A stretch of 64,000 nt of DNA from Azospirillum thermophilum (GCF_003130795.1 NZ_CP029352.1:1287903-1351902); one strand, 5' to 3'. Positions 20,011 through 31,487 are shown, numbered from the stretch's first letter. Numbers and translations are program-made. Notes: generated by a model from the sequence alone, not told the origin.

Positions 20011-22172
20011 AGACCGGTCCAGGGACGGTCGCCGCGCAGGCCGCGGACGCTGTCCAGCCGGATGCCGCCGGGGTCCAGAAAGATCGCCTGGGCGCCTTCC
20101 CGCCGCAGCCGCCAGCGGTCGACCACCAGCGGGGCGCGGCAGCCGCGGGCGGGCTGGGCGACGATCACCAGATCGGCGGCGGCACAGTCCTCCGGCAGCG
20201 CGTCCGGCGCGCGCAGCAGGGCCACCGTCCGGCCGTTCAGCCGGTAGAGGCAGCCCAGCGCATCGCAGCGCAGCCGCCCGCCGGCCGCCGTGCCGACCTC
20301 CGGCCAGGGCTCGTCCGGTTCGCGTGCCCCGTCGCGGCGCAGCCACGTGTCGGCGACCCGCCCCTCGCTGTCGCGCGACAGGCTCAACCGGCCATCCGGC
20401 CCGCGCGCCGCCATCAGCCGGCCGTCGACCGACACCAGCAGATCGGGCCGCGCGACCAGGGCCGGGCTGGCGAGGCCGGCGACGATGGCGACCAGCCCCC
20501 ACCAGCGCCAGCGCCGCGTCCAGGCGCACAGCCAGATGCCGCCCGACACCACCGCGGCGAAGCCGGCGGCCGGCATGGCGGGGACCAGCAGCGCCGCCCC
20601 CGGCAGCGAGCCGAAGAATTCGGCCGTGGCGATGATCCCCCGCACGCCCCAGTTCATCGCCACCAGCGCCGGCCCCTCCACGCCGAACGGCAGCAGGGCG
20701 TAGCTGACGAGGCTCCAGGGCATCACCCAGAAGGAGGTCAGCGGGATGGCGATCATGTTGGACAGCACGCCGTAGAAGGCGATCTGCTGGAAATGGAAGA
20801 GCGAGAAGGGGGTCGTCGCCGCCGTGGCGATCACGCTGGTCAGCATGATGCCGCCGACATAGAAGAGCGCCTGCCCGATCCACCCCAGCCCCTGGCGCAG
20901 CTCCGCCAGGGGCGCCCCGACCCGCTCGTAGACGGCGATCAGCGCCACGACGGCGGCGAAGGACATCTGGAAGCTCGGTCCCAGCATGCCTTCCGGGTCG
21001 GTGGCGATGGTGACGACCGCCGCGAAGGCGACGAGCCGCATGCTGAGCGGGTCGCGGTCGGCGATGATCGCCACCATGACGAGGCCGGTCATCAGCACCG
21101 ACCGCAGGGTCGGCAGCGGTGCCCCCACCAGCATCGTATAGGCCAGCGCCGAAAGGATACCGGACAGCGCCGCGATCTTCTTGATCGGCCAGCGCAGCGC
21201 CACGAAGGGCACCAGCGCCAGCAGCGCCCGCACGAGGTGGTAGAGGATGCCGGCGGCGATGCCGACATGCAGGCCGGAGATCGACAGGAGATGGGCGAGG
21301 CCGCTGTTGCGGAAGGCCTCCATGGTCGGCTCGGGGATCGCGGCCTCCTCGCCGTTCAGCAGTGCGGCGGTGACGCCGGCCTCCGCCGGATCGGGGATCG
21401 TCTCCGCCACCCGCCGCGCGATGTAGGCGCGGGCCGTCTCGAAGGCGATGGAGACCGCCCGCCAGCCGCCGGGCGGCGGCGCCTCCACCAGTTCCGGCCG
21501 GCTGGTCGAGAAGCCGACGCCGCCCAGCCCCATGAAGAAGGCGCGGCGCTGGAAGTCGAAGGCGCCGGGCTCGGCCGGCGGTGCCGGCGGCGACAGGCTG
21601 GTGCGCAGGCGGATCACCGTGCCGGGCTGCGGCGGCGGATGGCGGCCGGTGATGCGGATGCGCACCGCCCCCGGCGTCTCCGCCGGTTTCAGACGGTCCA
21701 CCACCGGATCGGCCAGCGTCACCCGCACCGCGTCCGGCTGCCGCTCCACCGCCATCACCCGGCCGGTCACCGTCACGAAGCCGAGGTCGCGGGTCAGCAT
21801 CGGCCGCTCCACCAGGACCGTGCGCAGCGCCGCGAGCGCGAAGCCGCCGGCCACGGCGACGAGCAGCATCAGCCCGGCCAGCGCCGCCGGCCGGCTCCGC
21901 AGCAGGATCATCAGCAGCGCGGGCACGCCGACCGTCGCCATGGAGGCCCAGCCCGGCGGCTCCGCCGGCAGGGCGAAATAGAGGGCGACCCCGCCGCCGA
22001 GCCCGACCGGCAGCCACAGGATCCAGCGGTCGCGGTCCGCCTCCAGTTCCCGGCCCAGCCGGGACCAGCCGGCGGCCAATGCGCAAAGAACAGGGCCGAA
22101 GGGCGAATCCTTCGCGTGCGCCGCACCGGCGGGCGGGCTATCCTCCGGATCGCTGGCGAGGCCTTCCGTCAC
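19995..22172 (-). CDS. comEC: ComEC/Rec2-family membrane protein
   Basis: A polytopic protein of the DNA-uptake channel family. GTG 22172 gives about 725 residues; a GTG at 22238 is also possible, and no clear ribosome-binding site decides. The open frame continues much further but runs antisense to gltX and is not credible there. After N-terminal helices and a DUF4131-like region comes the competence domain with [43 protein letters not shown] and [15 protein letters not shown]. The C-terminal domain lacks the HxHxDH metal ligands of the beta-lactamase-fold tail of Bacillus ComEC, so nuclease activity is doubtful. The divergent neighbour is gltX, an arrangement common in alphaproteobacteria. 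Confidence 0.85.
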   Translation of the reverse strand: MTEGLASDPEDSPPAGAAHAKDSPFGPVLCALAAGWSRLGRELEADRDRWILWLPVGLGGGVALYFALPAEPPGWASMATVGVPALLMILLRSRPAALAGLMLLVAVAGGFALAALRTVLVERPMLTRDLGFVTVTGRVMAVERQPDAVRVTLADPVVDRLKPAETPGAVRIRITGRHPPPQPGTVIRLRTSLSPPAPPAEPGAFDFQRRAFFMGLGGVGFSTSRPELVEAPPPGGWRAVSIAFETARAYIARRVAETIPDPAEAGVTAALLNGEEAAIPEPTMEAFRNSGLAHLLSISGLHVGIAAGILYHLVRALLALVPFVALRWPIKKIAALSGILSALAYTMLVGAPLPTLRSVLMTGLVMVAIIADRDPLSMRLVAFAAVVTIATDPEGMLGPSFQMSFAAVVALIAVYERVGAPLAELRQGLGWIGQALFYVGGIMLTSVIATAATTPFSLFHFQQIAFYGVLSNMIAIPLTSFWVMPWSLVSYALLPFGVEGPALVAMNWGVRGIIATAEFFGSLPGAALLVPAMPAAGFAAVVSGGIWLCAWTRRWRWWGLVAIVAGLASPALVARPDLLVSVDGRLMAARGPDGRLSLSRDSEGRVADTWLRRDGAREPDEPWPEVGTAAGGRLRCDALGCLYRLNGRTVALLRAPDALPEDCAAADLVIVAQPARGCRAPLVVDRWRLRREGAQAIFLDPGGIRLDSVRGLRGDRPWTGLPVPP

Positions 22173-22271
22173 CGGACTGCCGAATCTGCGCGCATGGCCA
22201 TCCCTTGGGCGCGATGGACGTGGTACACCTCGCCGCACTGTAGCAGCAGAGAACTCGGAATTGAGCAACCG

Positions 22272-23678
22272 ATGACCGTCGTCACCCGTTTCGCCCCGTC
22301 GCCCACCGGATTTCTCCATATCGGCGGCGCCCGCACCGCGCTGTTCAACTGGCTGTATGCCAAGCGGATGGGCGGCAAGTTCCTGCTGCGCATCGAAGAC
22401 ACCGACCGGCAACGCTCGACCCAGGCGGCGGTCGACGCGATCCTCGACGGCCTGACCTGGCTCGGCCTCGACTGGGACGGCGAGGCGATCAGCCAGTTCG
22501 AGCGCAAGGACCGCCATGCCGAGGTGGCGCAGCAGATGCTGGCCGCCGGCAAGGCCTATTACTGCTACGCCAGCCCCGAGGAACTGGAGGAGATGCGCGC
22601 CGCCCAGAAGGCCGCCGGCCAGCCGGTGCGCTATGACGGCCGCTGGCGCGACCGCGACCCGTCGGAGGCGCCGGCCGGCGTCAAGCCGGTGATCCGCCTG
22701 AAGGCGCCGCAGACCGGCCAGACCGTGCTGCAGGACCGCGTCCAGGGCGAGGTCACGGTGCAGAACGCCCAGCTCGACGACCTGATCCTGCTGCGCGCCG
22801 ACGGCACCCCGACCTATCTGCTGGCGGTGGTGGTGGACGACCACGACATGGGCGTGACCCACGTCGTACGCGGCGACGATCACCTGACCAACACCTTCCG
22901 CCAGATCCAGATCTTCAACGCCATGGGCTGGGACCTGCCGGAATTCGCCCACATTCCGCTGATCCACGGGCCGGACGGCGCCAAGCTGTCGAAGCGGCAC
23001 GGCGCGCTCGGCGTCGACGCCTACCGCGATATGGGCTACCTGCCGGAGGCCATCCGCAACTATCTGCTGCGGCTCGGCTGGGCGCACGGCGACGACGAGA
23101 TCATCTCGACCGAACAGGCGATCGGCTGGTTCGACCTGGAGGGGATCGGCCGTTCGCCCTCGCGCTTCGACTTCGCCAAGCTCGACAACCTCAACGCCCA
23201 CTACATGCGCGCGGCCGACGACGCCCGGCTGGTCGGGCTGATCGTGCCGCGTCTGGAAGCGGAGCTCGGCCGCAGCCTCGGCGATGCCGAACGCGACCTT
23301 TTGAAGCGGGCGATGAACGGGCTGAAGCAGCGCGCCCGCACCCTGGTCGACCTGGCGCAGAGCGCGCGCTTCTATGTCGCAGCCCGTCCGCTGCCGCTCG
23401 ACGAAAAAGCGGCGGCCCTCCTGGACGAAAAGGGCCGGACCGTGTTGAAGCAGCTGGCGGAGCTGTTCGCCGCCGAGGCGGACTTCACGGCGGCGACGCT
23501 GGAGGCCCGGGTGCGCGGCCATGCCGAACAAAGCGGCGAGAAACTCGGCAAGCTGGCTCAGCCGCTGCGTGCGGCGCTCACCGGCTCGACCGTTTCGCCG
23601 CCGATCTTCGAGGTCGCGGAATTGTTGGGACGGGACGAAGTTCTGGCACGCATGAGTGATGCCGCAGGTGCAGCATAA
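22272..23678 (+). CDS. gltX: Glutamyl-tRNA synthetase
   Basis: Charges tRNA-Glu (and tRNA-Gln in organisms using the GatCAB route). The 468-residue class I enzyme starts at [20 protein letters not shown], with the HIGH-equivalent [12 protein letters not shown] near residue 16 and the KMSKS-equivalent KLSKRHGAL in the middle. The anticodon-binding helical domain follows. Length and motifs are typical. An in-frame extension reaching far upstream is antisense to comEC and is rejected. gltA follows after 100 bp with its own promoter. Confidence 0.97.
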   Translation: MTVVTRFAPSPTGFLHIGGARTALFNWLYAKRMGGKFLLRIEDTDRQRSTQAAVDAILDGLTWLGLDWDGEAISQFERKDRHAEVAQQMLAAGKAYYCYASPEELEEMRAAQKAAGQPVRYDGRWRDRDPSEAPAGVKPVIRLKAPQTGQTVLQDRVQGEVTVQNAQLDDLILLRADGTPTYLLAVVVDDHDMGVTHVVRGDDHLTNTFRQIQIFNAMGWDLPEFAHIPLIHGPDGAKLSKRHGALGVDAYRDMGYLPEAIRNYLLRLGWAHGDDEIISTEQAIGWFDLEGIGRSPSRFDFAKLDNLNAHYMRAADDARLVGLIVPRLEAELGRSLGDAERDLLKRAMNGLKQRARTLVDLAQSARFYVAARPLPLDEKAAALLDEKGRTVLKQLAELFAAEADFTAATLEARVRGHAEQSGEKLGKLAQPLRAALTGSTVSPPIFEVAELLGRDEVLARMSDAAGAA

Positions 23679-23694
23679 ACGTCATTTCCGTGCG

Positions 23695-23723
23695 TTGCCA
23701 TCGGCCGGTCATAGGCCTATGCT
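23695..23723 (+). promoter_or_regulatory. Sigma70-type promoter of gltA
   Basis: TTGCCA (23695-23700) and TATGCT (23718-23723) are separated by 17 bp, a strong housekeeping pair for a GC-rich alphaproteobacterium. Transcription should begin near 23730, giving a leader of about 50 nt before the gltA ATG. The same hexamer style appears before rpsB. Confidence 0.6.
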
Positions 23724-23778
23724 GCGCCGATCAAAAAGGGCGGCAAGCCCCAAACCTCAACGATAAGGACGTGCCGAG

Positions 23779-25093
<1,315 letters not shown>

Positions 25094-25101
<8 letters not shown>

Positions 25102-25297
25102 CCGGCCGACAGCCCATATCGGAATGGGCGGCTCCAATGGGGCCGCCCAGGGTCCGGCTGCGTACGTCGTTCCGGTCCGGCGGGTGCGAAATCGCCCGCC
25201 GGCCAACGACAACAAGGCCCCTCTCGGCTGGCGGCTGCGCCGCCTGCTCGTCTATCTGGTGATCCTGGCGCTGATCGTCGGCATCGTCTTCATCTAG
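25094..25297 (+). CDS. Small single-pass membrane protein with ANDN motif
   Basis: A 67-residue product if GTG 25094 is used, or 57 from ATG 25124. The middle carries [17 protein letters not shown]; short ANDN-containing proteins are common and uncharacterised in alphaproteobacteria. The C-terminus is one membrane helix ([17 protein letters not shown]) right at the end, giving a tail-anchored topology. It follows gltA with an 8-nt overlap. A GGGCGGC/GCCGCCC hairpin (25126-25148) lies inside the 5' part and may be a gltA 3' structure, which leaves the start uncertain. The function is unknown. Confidence 0.5.
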
Positions 25298-25719
25298 ACG
25301 GCATCCGCGAGACTGCCCGGCTCAGCCCCCTCGACGAAGGGGAGGCCCTCGTCGGCCCAGCCGGTCATGCCGCCGATCATCAGCTTCACCGGCCGCCCCA
25401 GCCTGGCGAGCCGCAGCGCTCCGCGGTCGGCACCATTGCAGTGCGGCCCGGCGCAGTAGACCACGAACAGCGTGTCCTCCGGCCACTCCGCCATGCGGTG
25501 GGCCGTCATCTTGCCGTGCGGCAGGTTGATCGCCCCCGGCACATGCGAGCGCGTGTAAAGCGCCGGCCCGCGCACGTCGAGCAGGACGAAATCGACAGCG
25601 CCGCTCCGCATCGCCTCGTGAACATCCCAGCAATCGGTTTCCAGCGACAGACGCCGGGCGAAATGTTCCGCCGCAAGGACGGACGGGGCGGCGGGGATTT
25701 CCGAAACGAGGCTGGTCAT
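25294..25719 (-). CDS. Rhodanese-like sulfurtransferase domain protein
   Basis: A 141-residue single-domain rhodanese. From ATG 25719 (GGAGA just upstream) it has the CH2A-type DVRGPALYTRSHVPGAINLPHG and an active-site loop with Cys in VVYCAGPHCNGADRGALRLARLG, then the C-terminal GGMTGWADEGLPF. It probably carries sulfane sulfur or detoxifies thiols or cyanide. It is divergent from the FtrA-like regulator gene, separated by 93 bp, and that arrangement suggests control by the regulator. The longer frame upstream is antisense to the regulator. Confidence 0.85.
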   Translation of the reverse strand: MTSLVSEIPAAPSVLAAEHFARRLSLETDCWDVHEAMRSGAVDFVLLDVRGPALYTRSHVPGAINLPHGKMTAHRMAEWPEDTLFVVYCAGPHCNGADRGALRLARLGRPVKLMIGGMTGWADEGLPFVEGAEPGSLADAV

Positions 25720-25812
25720 CGCATCTTCTCCAGGGCTTGGAATGACTGACCGAAGCCTGTCCGATCGGCAGGGCACTGGAAAGTGGCGCGATTGCCATTT
25801 ACCGTAAAGCCC

Positions 25813-26831
25813 ATGCCAAACACGCTGCCAGAGCCGCCCGTGAAGACACCGGCCACCGCTCCGCCCCGCCCTCTCCCCCGCCCTCTGGTCGTCGCCCTCG
25901 CCTATGACGGGCTCTGCACCTTCGAGTTCGGGGTGGCGGTCGAGGTGTTCGGCCTGCCGCGGCCCGAGCTGGGGCCGGACTGGTACCGCTTCGCCGTCTG
26001 CGCGCTCGATCCCGGCCCGCTGCGGATGACCGGCGGCGTGCAGCTCCTGGCCGACGGCGGGCTCGATCTGCTGGAGGAGGCGCAGACCATCGTCGTGCCC
26101 GGCTGGCGGGGCGCTGCCGAGCCGGTGCCCGAGGCGTTGACCGACGCCCTGTGCCGCGCCCACGCGCGGGGGCCCGGCTGCTGTCGATCTGTTCGGGGGT
26201 CTTCGTGCTGGCCGCCACCGGCCTGCTGAACGGCCGCAGGGCCACCACCCACTGGCGCTATACCGACACGCTGCGGCGTGCCTACCCGGCGATCCGGGTG
26301 GAGCCCGACGTGCTGTACGTCGACGAGGGCACCATCCTGACCTCGGCCGGCAGCGCCGCCGGCATCGACCTCTGCCTGCACCTGATCCGCCGCGACTATG
26401 GGGCGGAGGCCGCCAACTCGGTGGCGCGGCGGCTGGTGGTGCAGCCGCACCGCGAGGGAGGACAGGCCCAGTTCATCGAGCGGCCGGTCCCGCCGGCACG
26501 CGAAGGGGCGCGGCTCGGCCCCCTGCTCGACCATCTGCGCGGCACGCTGGACCAGGACCACACGCTGGCCACGCTGGCCGAGCGGTCGGGGATGAGCGTG
26601 CGTACCTTCCTGCGCCGCTTCCAGGCGCTGACCGGCACGACGCCGGGCGACTGGCTGCTGGCGGAGCGGCTGGCCCGCGCCAGGGAGTTGCTGGAACTCG
26701 GCCAGGTCTCGGTGGAGGAGGTGGCGACGCGTGTCGGATTCGGCTCCGCCGCGACGTTGCGCCACCACTTCCGCCAGCGGCTCGGCCTCAGCCCGGCGAG
26801 CTACCGGGCGCGGTTCCGCCGGGCCGGGTAG
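25813..26831 (+). pseudogene. ftrA: FtrA/GlxA-type AraC-family regulator, frameshifted
   Basis: The first frame (25813 to about 26165) encodes the start of a DJ-1/PfpI-like domain (VVALAYDGLCTFEFGVAVEVFGL, TIVVPGW). The second (about 26170-26831) continues it with LLSICSGVFVLAATGLLNGRRATTHW and adds an AraC-type double helix-turn-helix (LATLAERSGMSVRTFLRRFQ, VEEVATRVGFGSAATLRHHFR). Adding one G to the G5 run at 26168-26172 joins them into one protein of about 339 residues of normal architecture. The fused amidase-like domain usually senses a small molecule without catalysis. A real loss of function or a sequencing deletion are both possible. The divergent rhodanese gene is the likely target. 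Confidence 0.82.
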
Positions 26832-26837
26832 AGGCGA

Positions 26838-27233
26838 TCACTTCCGCTCGATCAGCTCGACCTTGTAGCCGTCCGGATCCTCGATGAAGGCGATGACGGT
26901 GGAGCCGTGCTTCATCGGGCCGGGCGCCCGCGGGATCTTCACGCCCTCCTTGGCCAGGGCCTCGCAGGTGCCATAGATGTCCGGCACGCCGATGGCGATG
27001 TGGCCGTAGGCGGTGCCGATCTCGTAGGGCTCCTTCTGGTCCCAGTTGTGGGTCAGTTCCAGCACCGCGGTGTCCGACTCGTCGCCATAGCCGACGAAGG
27101 CGAGCGTGAAGCGGCCGCCCTCATAGTCGTTGCGGCGCAGCAGCTTCATGCCCAGCAGCCGGGTGTAGAAGTCGATGGACTTGTCGAGGTCCAGCACACG
27201 CAGCATCGTGTGCAGAAGCCGGTATTCGCTCAT
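26838..27233 (-). CDS. gloA: Lactoylglutathione lyase (glyoxalase I)
   Basis: Converts the methylglyoxal-glutathione hemithioacetal to S-lactoylglutathione. The 131-residue protein matches the compact bacterial nickel-type enzyme. The four metal ligands are visible in order: His in LLHTMLRV, Glu in AVLELTHNW, His in YGHIAIGV and Glu in YKVELIERK. It starts at ATG 27233, with lpxB stop-adjacent spacing of 18 bp on the same strand, so it may be read as the tail of the lipid A gene run. It ends 6 bp from the convergent ftrA-like gene. Confidence 0.97.
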   Translation of the reverse strand: MSEYRLLHTMLRVLDLDKSIDFYTRLLGMKLLRRNDYEGGRFTLAFVGYGDESDTAVLELTHNWDQKEPYEIGTAYGHIAIGVPDIYGTCEALAKEGVKIPRAPGPMKHGSTVIAFIEDPDGYKVELIERK

Positions 27234-27251
27234 GGTCTCTGTTCCCTTCGG

Positions 27252-28436
27252 TTATGGGCCGCCCGCTGTCCCATCCCGGTGCCGTTCGATGACGTCCAGG
27301 ATGACACGGGCGGCGCGTTCGCTTGGCGGGGTGCCGCCCTGGCCGAGCCAGCCGGCAACCTCGGCCACCCCGTCGATCTGCGCCTGACGGGCAGCGGGAT
27401 CGTCGAGCAGCCGTCCCAGCTCGACCGCCAGTCTATCGGGCCGGCAGTCCTCCTGCAGCAGTTCCGGCACCAGCATCCGATCGAGCATCAGGTTCACGAG
27501 GTTGACGTACTTCACCCGGATCAGCCGGCGATAGAGCGCCACCGTCACCGGGTTCAGCCGATAGGCGACCACCGCGGGAAGCCGCGCCAGCGCCAGCTCC
27601 AGCGCCACGGTGCCGGAGGCCGCCAGCGCCACCTCCGCCGCGGCGAAGGCGTCGTACTTGGCCGGGTCGCCCTCGACAAGGATGGTGCGCAGCGGCCAGC
27701 CGGCAAGCTCGACCGCCACCCGGTCGCGCACCGTGGCGACCGTCGGCACGACGACGACCAGCGACTGGTGGGTGGAGGTCAGCCGCTCCAGCGTTTCCCG
27801 GAAGACCGGCAGGAGCCGCGTCACCTCGCCGCGCCGGCTGCCGGGCAGCACGGCGACCAGCCGGTCCCCCTCGGTCAGCCCGTGCTGCGCGCGGAAGCGG
27901 GCCGCATCGCCGGCGCCGGCGCCGCTTTCCACCACCGAATGGCCGACGAAGCTGCAGGGCAGCCCCTCCCGCTCGAAATAGGGCGGCTCGAAGGGCAGGA
28001 TCGCCAGCAGATGGTCGTAGATGGCTGCGTATTTCGCCGCCCGCCTGGGCTTCCAGGCCCAGACGGTCGGGGCGACGTAATGGATCAGCGGAATGCCGGC
28101 ACGGGCCGCCTTCACCTTCTTCGCCACCCGCAGGGTGAAGCCCGGCGAATCGATGCCGACCACCGCGTCGGGCCGGATCCTCAGGATTTCGGCGACCGTC
28201 TGGTCGATGCGGCGGATCAGGTTCGGCAAGTGGGGCAGCAGCTCGAAGATGCCGAACAGGGTCAGCTCGCCCATGGGGAAGAGGCTCTGCAGCCCCTCCG
28301 CCGCCATCTTCTCGCCGCCGATGCCGACGAAGCGGACGGACCCGCCGGTCAGCCGCTTGGCGGCCGCCATCAGCCGGGCGCCGAGTGCGTCGCCGGACGG
28401 CTCGCCGGCGATCAGGAACAGGGTCGGGCCGCTCAT
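27252..28436 (-). CDS. lpxB: Lipid-A-disaccharide synthase
   Basis: Joins UDP-2,3-diacylglucosamine and lipid X to make the lipid A disaccharide at the inner face of the membrane. The 394-residue protein from ATG 28436 opens with the family signature LFLIAGEPSGDALGARLMAA. It contains HYVAPTVWAWKPRRAAKYA, the GT-B donor-site region LPGSRRGEVTRLLPVF and ASGTVALELALARLPAVVAYR. Its start overlaps the lpxI stop by 4 nt, so translation is coupled. Confidence 0.97.
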   Translation of the reverse strand: MSGPTLFLIAGEPSGDALGARLMAAAKRLTGGSVRFVGIGGEKMAAEGLQSLFPMGELTLFGIFELLPHLPNLIRRIDQTVAEILRIRPDAVVGIDSPGFTLRVAKKVKAARAGIPLIHYVAPTVWAWKPRRAAKYAAIYDHLLAILPFEPPYFEREGLPCSFVGHSVVESGAGAGDAARFRAQHGLTEGDRLVAVLPGSRRGEVTRLLPVFRETLERLTSTHQSLVVVVPTVATVRDRVAVELAGWPLRTILVEGDPAKYDAFAAAEVALAASGTVALELALARLPAVVAYRLNPVTVALYRRLIRVKYVNLVNLMLDRMLVPELLQEDCRPDRLAVELGRLLDDPAARQAQIDGVAEVAGWLGQGGTPPSERAARVILDVIERHRDGTAGGP

Positions 28437-29323
28437 GCCGGCCGCTCCGCCGCTTGTCCGCCGGGAAAACCGCGCCCCGCCTCGCTTCCGGCCTCGCCCC
28501 CGACCGCGATGCCGACCACGAACAGGCCGAGCCGGTCGGCCGCCTCGGCCACCGCGGCCCGGTCGACCAGCAGGCTGCCGCCGGCCTCCACCGCGATGCC
28601 GCGCAGCCCGGCGCGGGCGGCGTTCTCCACCGTCGTCACGCCCATGGTCGGCAGGTCGATCCGGCGGTCCTGCTGCGGCTTGCGCACCTTCACCAGAACC
28701 CCGCCCGGCCCCGGCCGCCGCAGCGCGGCACAGCGGTCCAGCATGGCGTCGGTGCCTTCCACCGCCTCCACCGCCAGCACGATGCCCTGCTGCACCACGG
28801 CTCCCTGCCCGACGTCCATCGCGCCGAGCGTCCGCGCCACCTGGGCGGCGCGCTCGATGTCGCGCTGCGCCTCCGCATCGGGCAGCAGGCGGCCGACCGG
28901 CCCCGGCCGGGTCAGCAGGTCGCCGAGCAGCTCGTGCAGGCCGACGACGCGGAAGCCCTCCTCCTCCAGTTCCCGCACGACGGCGCGCAGCAGCCCGTCG
29001 TCGCCCAGCGCGCGGGTGCCGACGCGGGCGAGGAAGCGGGTGGTGCGCCAATCCGGCAGCAGTTCGGTGAAGGAGGGGCGGCGCACCGGGCCGGCGAAGA
29101 CGACCTCGCCGACCCTCTCGTCATGCAGGCGCTGGATGATGGTGCCGGCGGCGCCGAAGCGGCTCCACAGATGCGGGACGCCCTCGACCGTCGCCGGATC
29201 GGTATGGCCTTCGAAGGCGACCACGAAGACCTCGCGCCCCTGCCCGCGCACCGCCGCGGCGATGCGGGCCGGCAGGGTCCCGCCACCCGCGAGGATGGCG
29301 AGCCTGGGCAATGGGTCGGCCAT
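28433..29323 (-). CDS. lpxI: UDP-2,3-diacylglucosamine pyrophosphatase LpxI
   Basis: The alphaproteobacterial replacement for LpxH: it cleaves UDP-2,3-diacylglucosamine to lipid X. The 296-residue DUF1009-family protein begins LPRLAILAGGGTLPARIAAAV. It carries the C-terminal conserved blocks GAVVQQGIVLAVEAVEGTDAMLDR, VLVKVRKPQQDRRIDLPTMGVTTV and GIAVEAGGSLLVDRAAV. It lies between lpxA (15 bp upstream) and lpxB (4-nt overlap), the standard order for this family. Confidence 0.96.
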   Translation of the reverse strand: MADPLPRLAILAGGGTLPARIAAAVRGQGREVFVVAFEGHTDPATVEGVPHLWSRFGAAGTIIQRLHDERVGEVVFAGPVRRPSFTELLPDWRTTRFLARVGTRALGDDGLLRAVVRELEEEGFRVVGLHELLGDLLTRPGPVGRLLPDAEAQRDIERAAQVARTLGAMDVGQGAVVQQGIVLAVEAVEGTDAMLDRCAALRRPGPGGVLVKVRKPQQDRRIDLPTMGVTTVENAARAGLRGIAVEAGGSLLVDRAAVAEAADRLGLFVVGIAVGGEAGSEAGRGFPGGQAAERPA

Positions 29324-29338
29324 GGCCGGGCTCCCGCC

Positions 29339-30133
29339 TCAGCCCTCGCGCGGCTGGCAGAGCGAGCGTGCTTCCTTGGCGCGGATGAAGTCCAGCACGT
29401 CGGTGATCAGCGCACGGTCGGCAAAGTCGCGGCCGACCTCCTCCACCCGCTCGGCGAAGGTGCCCTCCGGGCCGAACAGCATCCGGTAGGCGGCGCGCAG
29501 GGCGTGGATGTCGTCCTTCTTGAAGCCGCGCCGCTCCAGCCCGACCAGGTTCAGCCCGGCCAGACGGGCGCGGTCGCCCATGACCAGCCCATAGGGGATC
29601 ACGTCGTTCTCGACGCCCGACATGCCGCCGATCATGGCATGGGCGCCGATGCGCACGAACTGGCGGACGGCCGACAGGCCGCCGATGATGACGTAGTCGC
29701 CCAGCGTCACATGGCCGCCCAGCGTGGCGTTGTTGGCCATGATGACGTGGTCGCCGACGATGCAGTCGTGCGCGACGTGGCTGCCCATCATGAACAGGCC
29801 GTGATCGCCGACCCTGGTCACCATCCCGCCCCCCTCGGTGCCGGGGTTCATGGTGACATGCTCGCGGATCTGGTTGTGCGCGCCGATGATCAGCTCCGAC
29901 GGCTCGCCATGATACTTCAGATCCTGCGGCCGGTGGCCGATCGAGGCGAAGGGATAGATCTCCGTCCCCTTGCCGATCCGGGTGCGCCCCTCCACCACCA
30001 CATGGGACACCAGCCGCACGCCGTCGCCGAGTTCGACGTTCGGCCCGACGACCGAGAACGGGCCGATGAAGACGCCCTCGCCCAGCGTCGCGGCCGGATC
30101 GACGACGGCGGTCGGATGGATGGTGACGGTCAT
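29339..30133 (-). CDS. lpxA: UDP-N-acetylglucosamine acyltransferase LpxA
   Basis: First step of lipid A synthesis: transfer of 3-hydroxyacyl from ACP to UDP-GlcNAc. The 264-residue protein (ATG 30133) begins [26 protein letters not shown], the hexapeptide-repeat left-handed beta helix. The catalytic His lies in [23 protein letters not shown]-terminal helical domain ([28 protein letters not shown]) completes it. Start and fabZ stop overlap by 4 nt. The longer frame upstream is a fabZ shadow. Confidence 0.97.
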   Translation of the reverse strand: MTVTIHPTAVVDPAATLGEGVFIGPFSVVGPNVELGDGVRLVSHVVVEGRTRIGKGTEIYPFASIGHRPQDLKYHGEPSELIIGAHNQIREHVTMNPGTEGGGMVTRVGDHGLFMMGSHVAHDCIVGDHVIMANNATLGGHVTLGDYVIIGGLSAVRQFVRIGAHAMIGGMSGVENDVIPYGLVMGDRARLAGLNLVGLERRGFKKDDIHALRAAYRMLFGPEGTFAERVEEVGRDFADRALITDVLDFIRAKEARSLCQPREG

Positions 30134-30612
30134 TTCTCGTCCAGGATCATGGCGGAATAGACGGCTTCGGCGACCAGGACGCCGTTGACCTTGGCCTCGC
30201 CCTTGAACTTCCACACGTTGGCGCGCTGGCGCTGCTTGGTGACGTGGATGTGGACGGTGTCGCCGGGGGTGACCGGGCGGCGGAAGCGCGCCTCGTCCAC
30301 GGTCATGAAGTAGACCAGCTTGCCTTCCGACTCCTTGCCGAGCGTGGCGACCACCAGCACGGCGGAGGTCTGGGCCATCGCCTCGATGATGAGCACGCCG
30401 GGCATCACCGGGCGCGACGGGAAGTGACCCTGGAAATAGGGCTCGTTGATCGTGACGTTCTTCATGCCGACGGCGGATTCGCCGAGCACGACGTCCACCA
30501 CCCGGTCGATCATCAGGATCGGGTACCGGTGCGGGATCATCTGCATGATCCGCGTGATGTCGATGTCCGGAACCTTGCTGCCCTGCGCGTTGTTCTCTGC
30601 CGCTACATCCAT
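30130..30612 (-). CDS. fabZ: 3-hydroxyacyl-ACP dehydratase FabZ
   Basis: Dehydrates beta-hydroxyacyl-ACP in fatty-acid elongation and competes with LpxA for the same pool. The 160-residue hot-dog-fold protein begins at ATG 30612. It has [16 protein letters not shown] and the catalytic His/Glu block [20 protein letters not shown]. It heads the fabZ-lpxA-lpxI-lpxB unit. lpxD, which commonly sits between ompH and fabZ, is not here: only 220 bp separate the two, and they hold a terminator. Confidence 0.97.
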   Translation of the reverse strand: MDVAAENNAQGSKVPDIDITRIMQMIPHRYPILMIDRVVDVVLGESAVGMKNVTINEPYFQGHFPSRPVMPGVLIIEAMAQTSAVLVVATLGKESEGKLVYFMTVDEARFRRPVTPGDTVHIHVTKQRQRANVWKFKGEAKVNGVLVAEAVYSAMILDEK

Positions 30613-30778
30613 CGTCCGGCCGTCCGCCTTTCCAAACCCGTCGATCGTCGTGATCCACCGACCGGGCCGCAGGCCGGCCCAGGTCCTTGTCCGATGACTT
30701 GTGCCCGAATTCCGGGCGGAGTTCAACCGCACGCGTCGGCGGCAAAAATCACGGTGTCCCAATCGCAAAGCGCCCAAC

Positions 30779-30818
30779 GAAAAGGGCCGCCAGCGCCCGT
30801 CCGGCGCGCTGGCGGCCC
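30779..30818 (-). terminator. Intrinsic terminator after ompH
   Basis: A perfect 13-bp GC stem (30784-30796 with 30806-30818) and 9-nt loop are followed on the minus strand by TTTT at 30780-30783. It lies 14 nt past the ompH stop and ahead of fabZ, so it should end most read-through from the bamA-ompH run. fabZ-lpxAIB must then have its own promoter in 30613-30778; I see no clear hexamer pair there. Confidence 0.85.
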
Positions 30819-30832
30819 TGGTCGCGATGCGG

Positions 30833-31486
30833 TTACTGCTTCGGCACGGTCAGCGTGACCTGCGGCAGCTTCTTGTTGACGCGCTCCATCACCGTCTCGG
30901 TGACGTCGAGCTGGGTGTCCACCAGGACGAACTGCTGGCGGGCGAGCACCAGGTTGGCGCCACGCTCGCGCGAGACGTCGGCCACGATCTCGACCATGTT
31001 CTTGTGGACCACGGCCATCGCCTCGTTCAGCGAGGTCTCCAGCGCCCGCTTGCGCGTCTGGACGGTCTTCTGGACCTCGCCGACCTGCTTCTCGAAGTCG
31101 CGGCGCTTGGCGGCCAGCGCGTCGGGGGCGAGGACGGTCTGCTGCTTGCGCAGCTCCTCCTCCGACTTGCGCAGCTTGTCCTCCAGCGCCGAGATCTCCT
31201 TCTGGTAGGTCTCGCGCAGGGCCTCGAAGGACTTGGAGATGCCCTTGGAGGCGTTCGACTCCTGCATGATGCGCTGGACGTCCACCACCGCGATCACCGG
31301 GGCCTTCAGCGGGCCGGTGGCGTTGGCCGGGGCGCCGGCCGGCGCCTGCTGGCCGGCCGGAGCGGCGGGCGCCGCGGCGGGCGCACCGGCGGTCTGGGCC
31401 TGGGCCGAGACGGTGAAGAGACCGGCGACCATCGCGGCCGACAGCGCGGCGGCACCGATCGCCGTCCTGATCTTGCTGACTTGCAT
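30833..31486 (-). CDS. ompH: OmpH/Skp-family periplasmic chaperone
   Basis: A holdase that delivers unfolded outer-membrane proteins to BamA. The 217-residue precursor (ATG 31486) has a signal peptide ending [11 protein letters not shown], then an Ala/Pro-rich linker (about residues 30-58) longer than in E. coli Skp. A strand ([16 protein letters not shown]) and long charged coiled-coil helices (about 75-165) follow. The start is one nucleotide past the bamA stop, indicating co-expression. A strong terminator follows. Confidence 0.93.
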   Translation of the reverse strand: MQVSKIRTAIGAAALSAAMVAGLFTVSAQAQTAGAPAAAPAAPAGQQAPAGAPANATGPLKAPVIAVVDVQRIMQESNASKGISKSFEALRETYQKEISALEDKLRKSEEELRKQQTVLAPDALAAKRRDFEKQVGEVQKTVQTRKRALETSLNEAMAVVHKNMVEIVADVSRERGANLVLARQQFVLVDTQLDVTETVMERVNKKLPQVTLTVPKQ

Positions 31487-31487
31487 G

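Noticed and set aside
19947..22271. Long in-frame extension upstream of gltX
   Set aside because: It is antisense to comEC. The real protein begins at [14 protein letters not shown], the conserved GltX N-terminus.
22239..23531. Upstream extension of comEC across gltX
   Set aside because: It is antisense to the conserved gltX and has no membrane or competence features.
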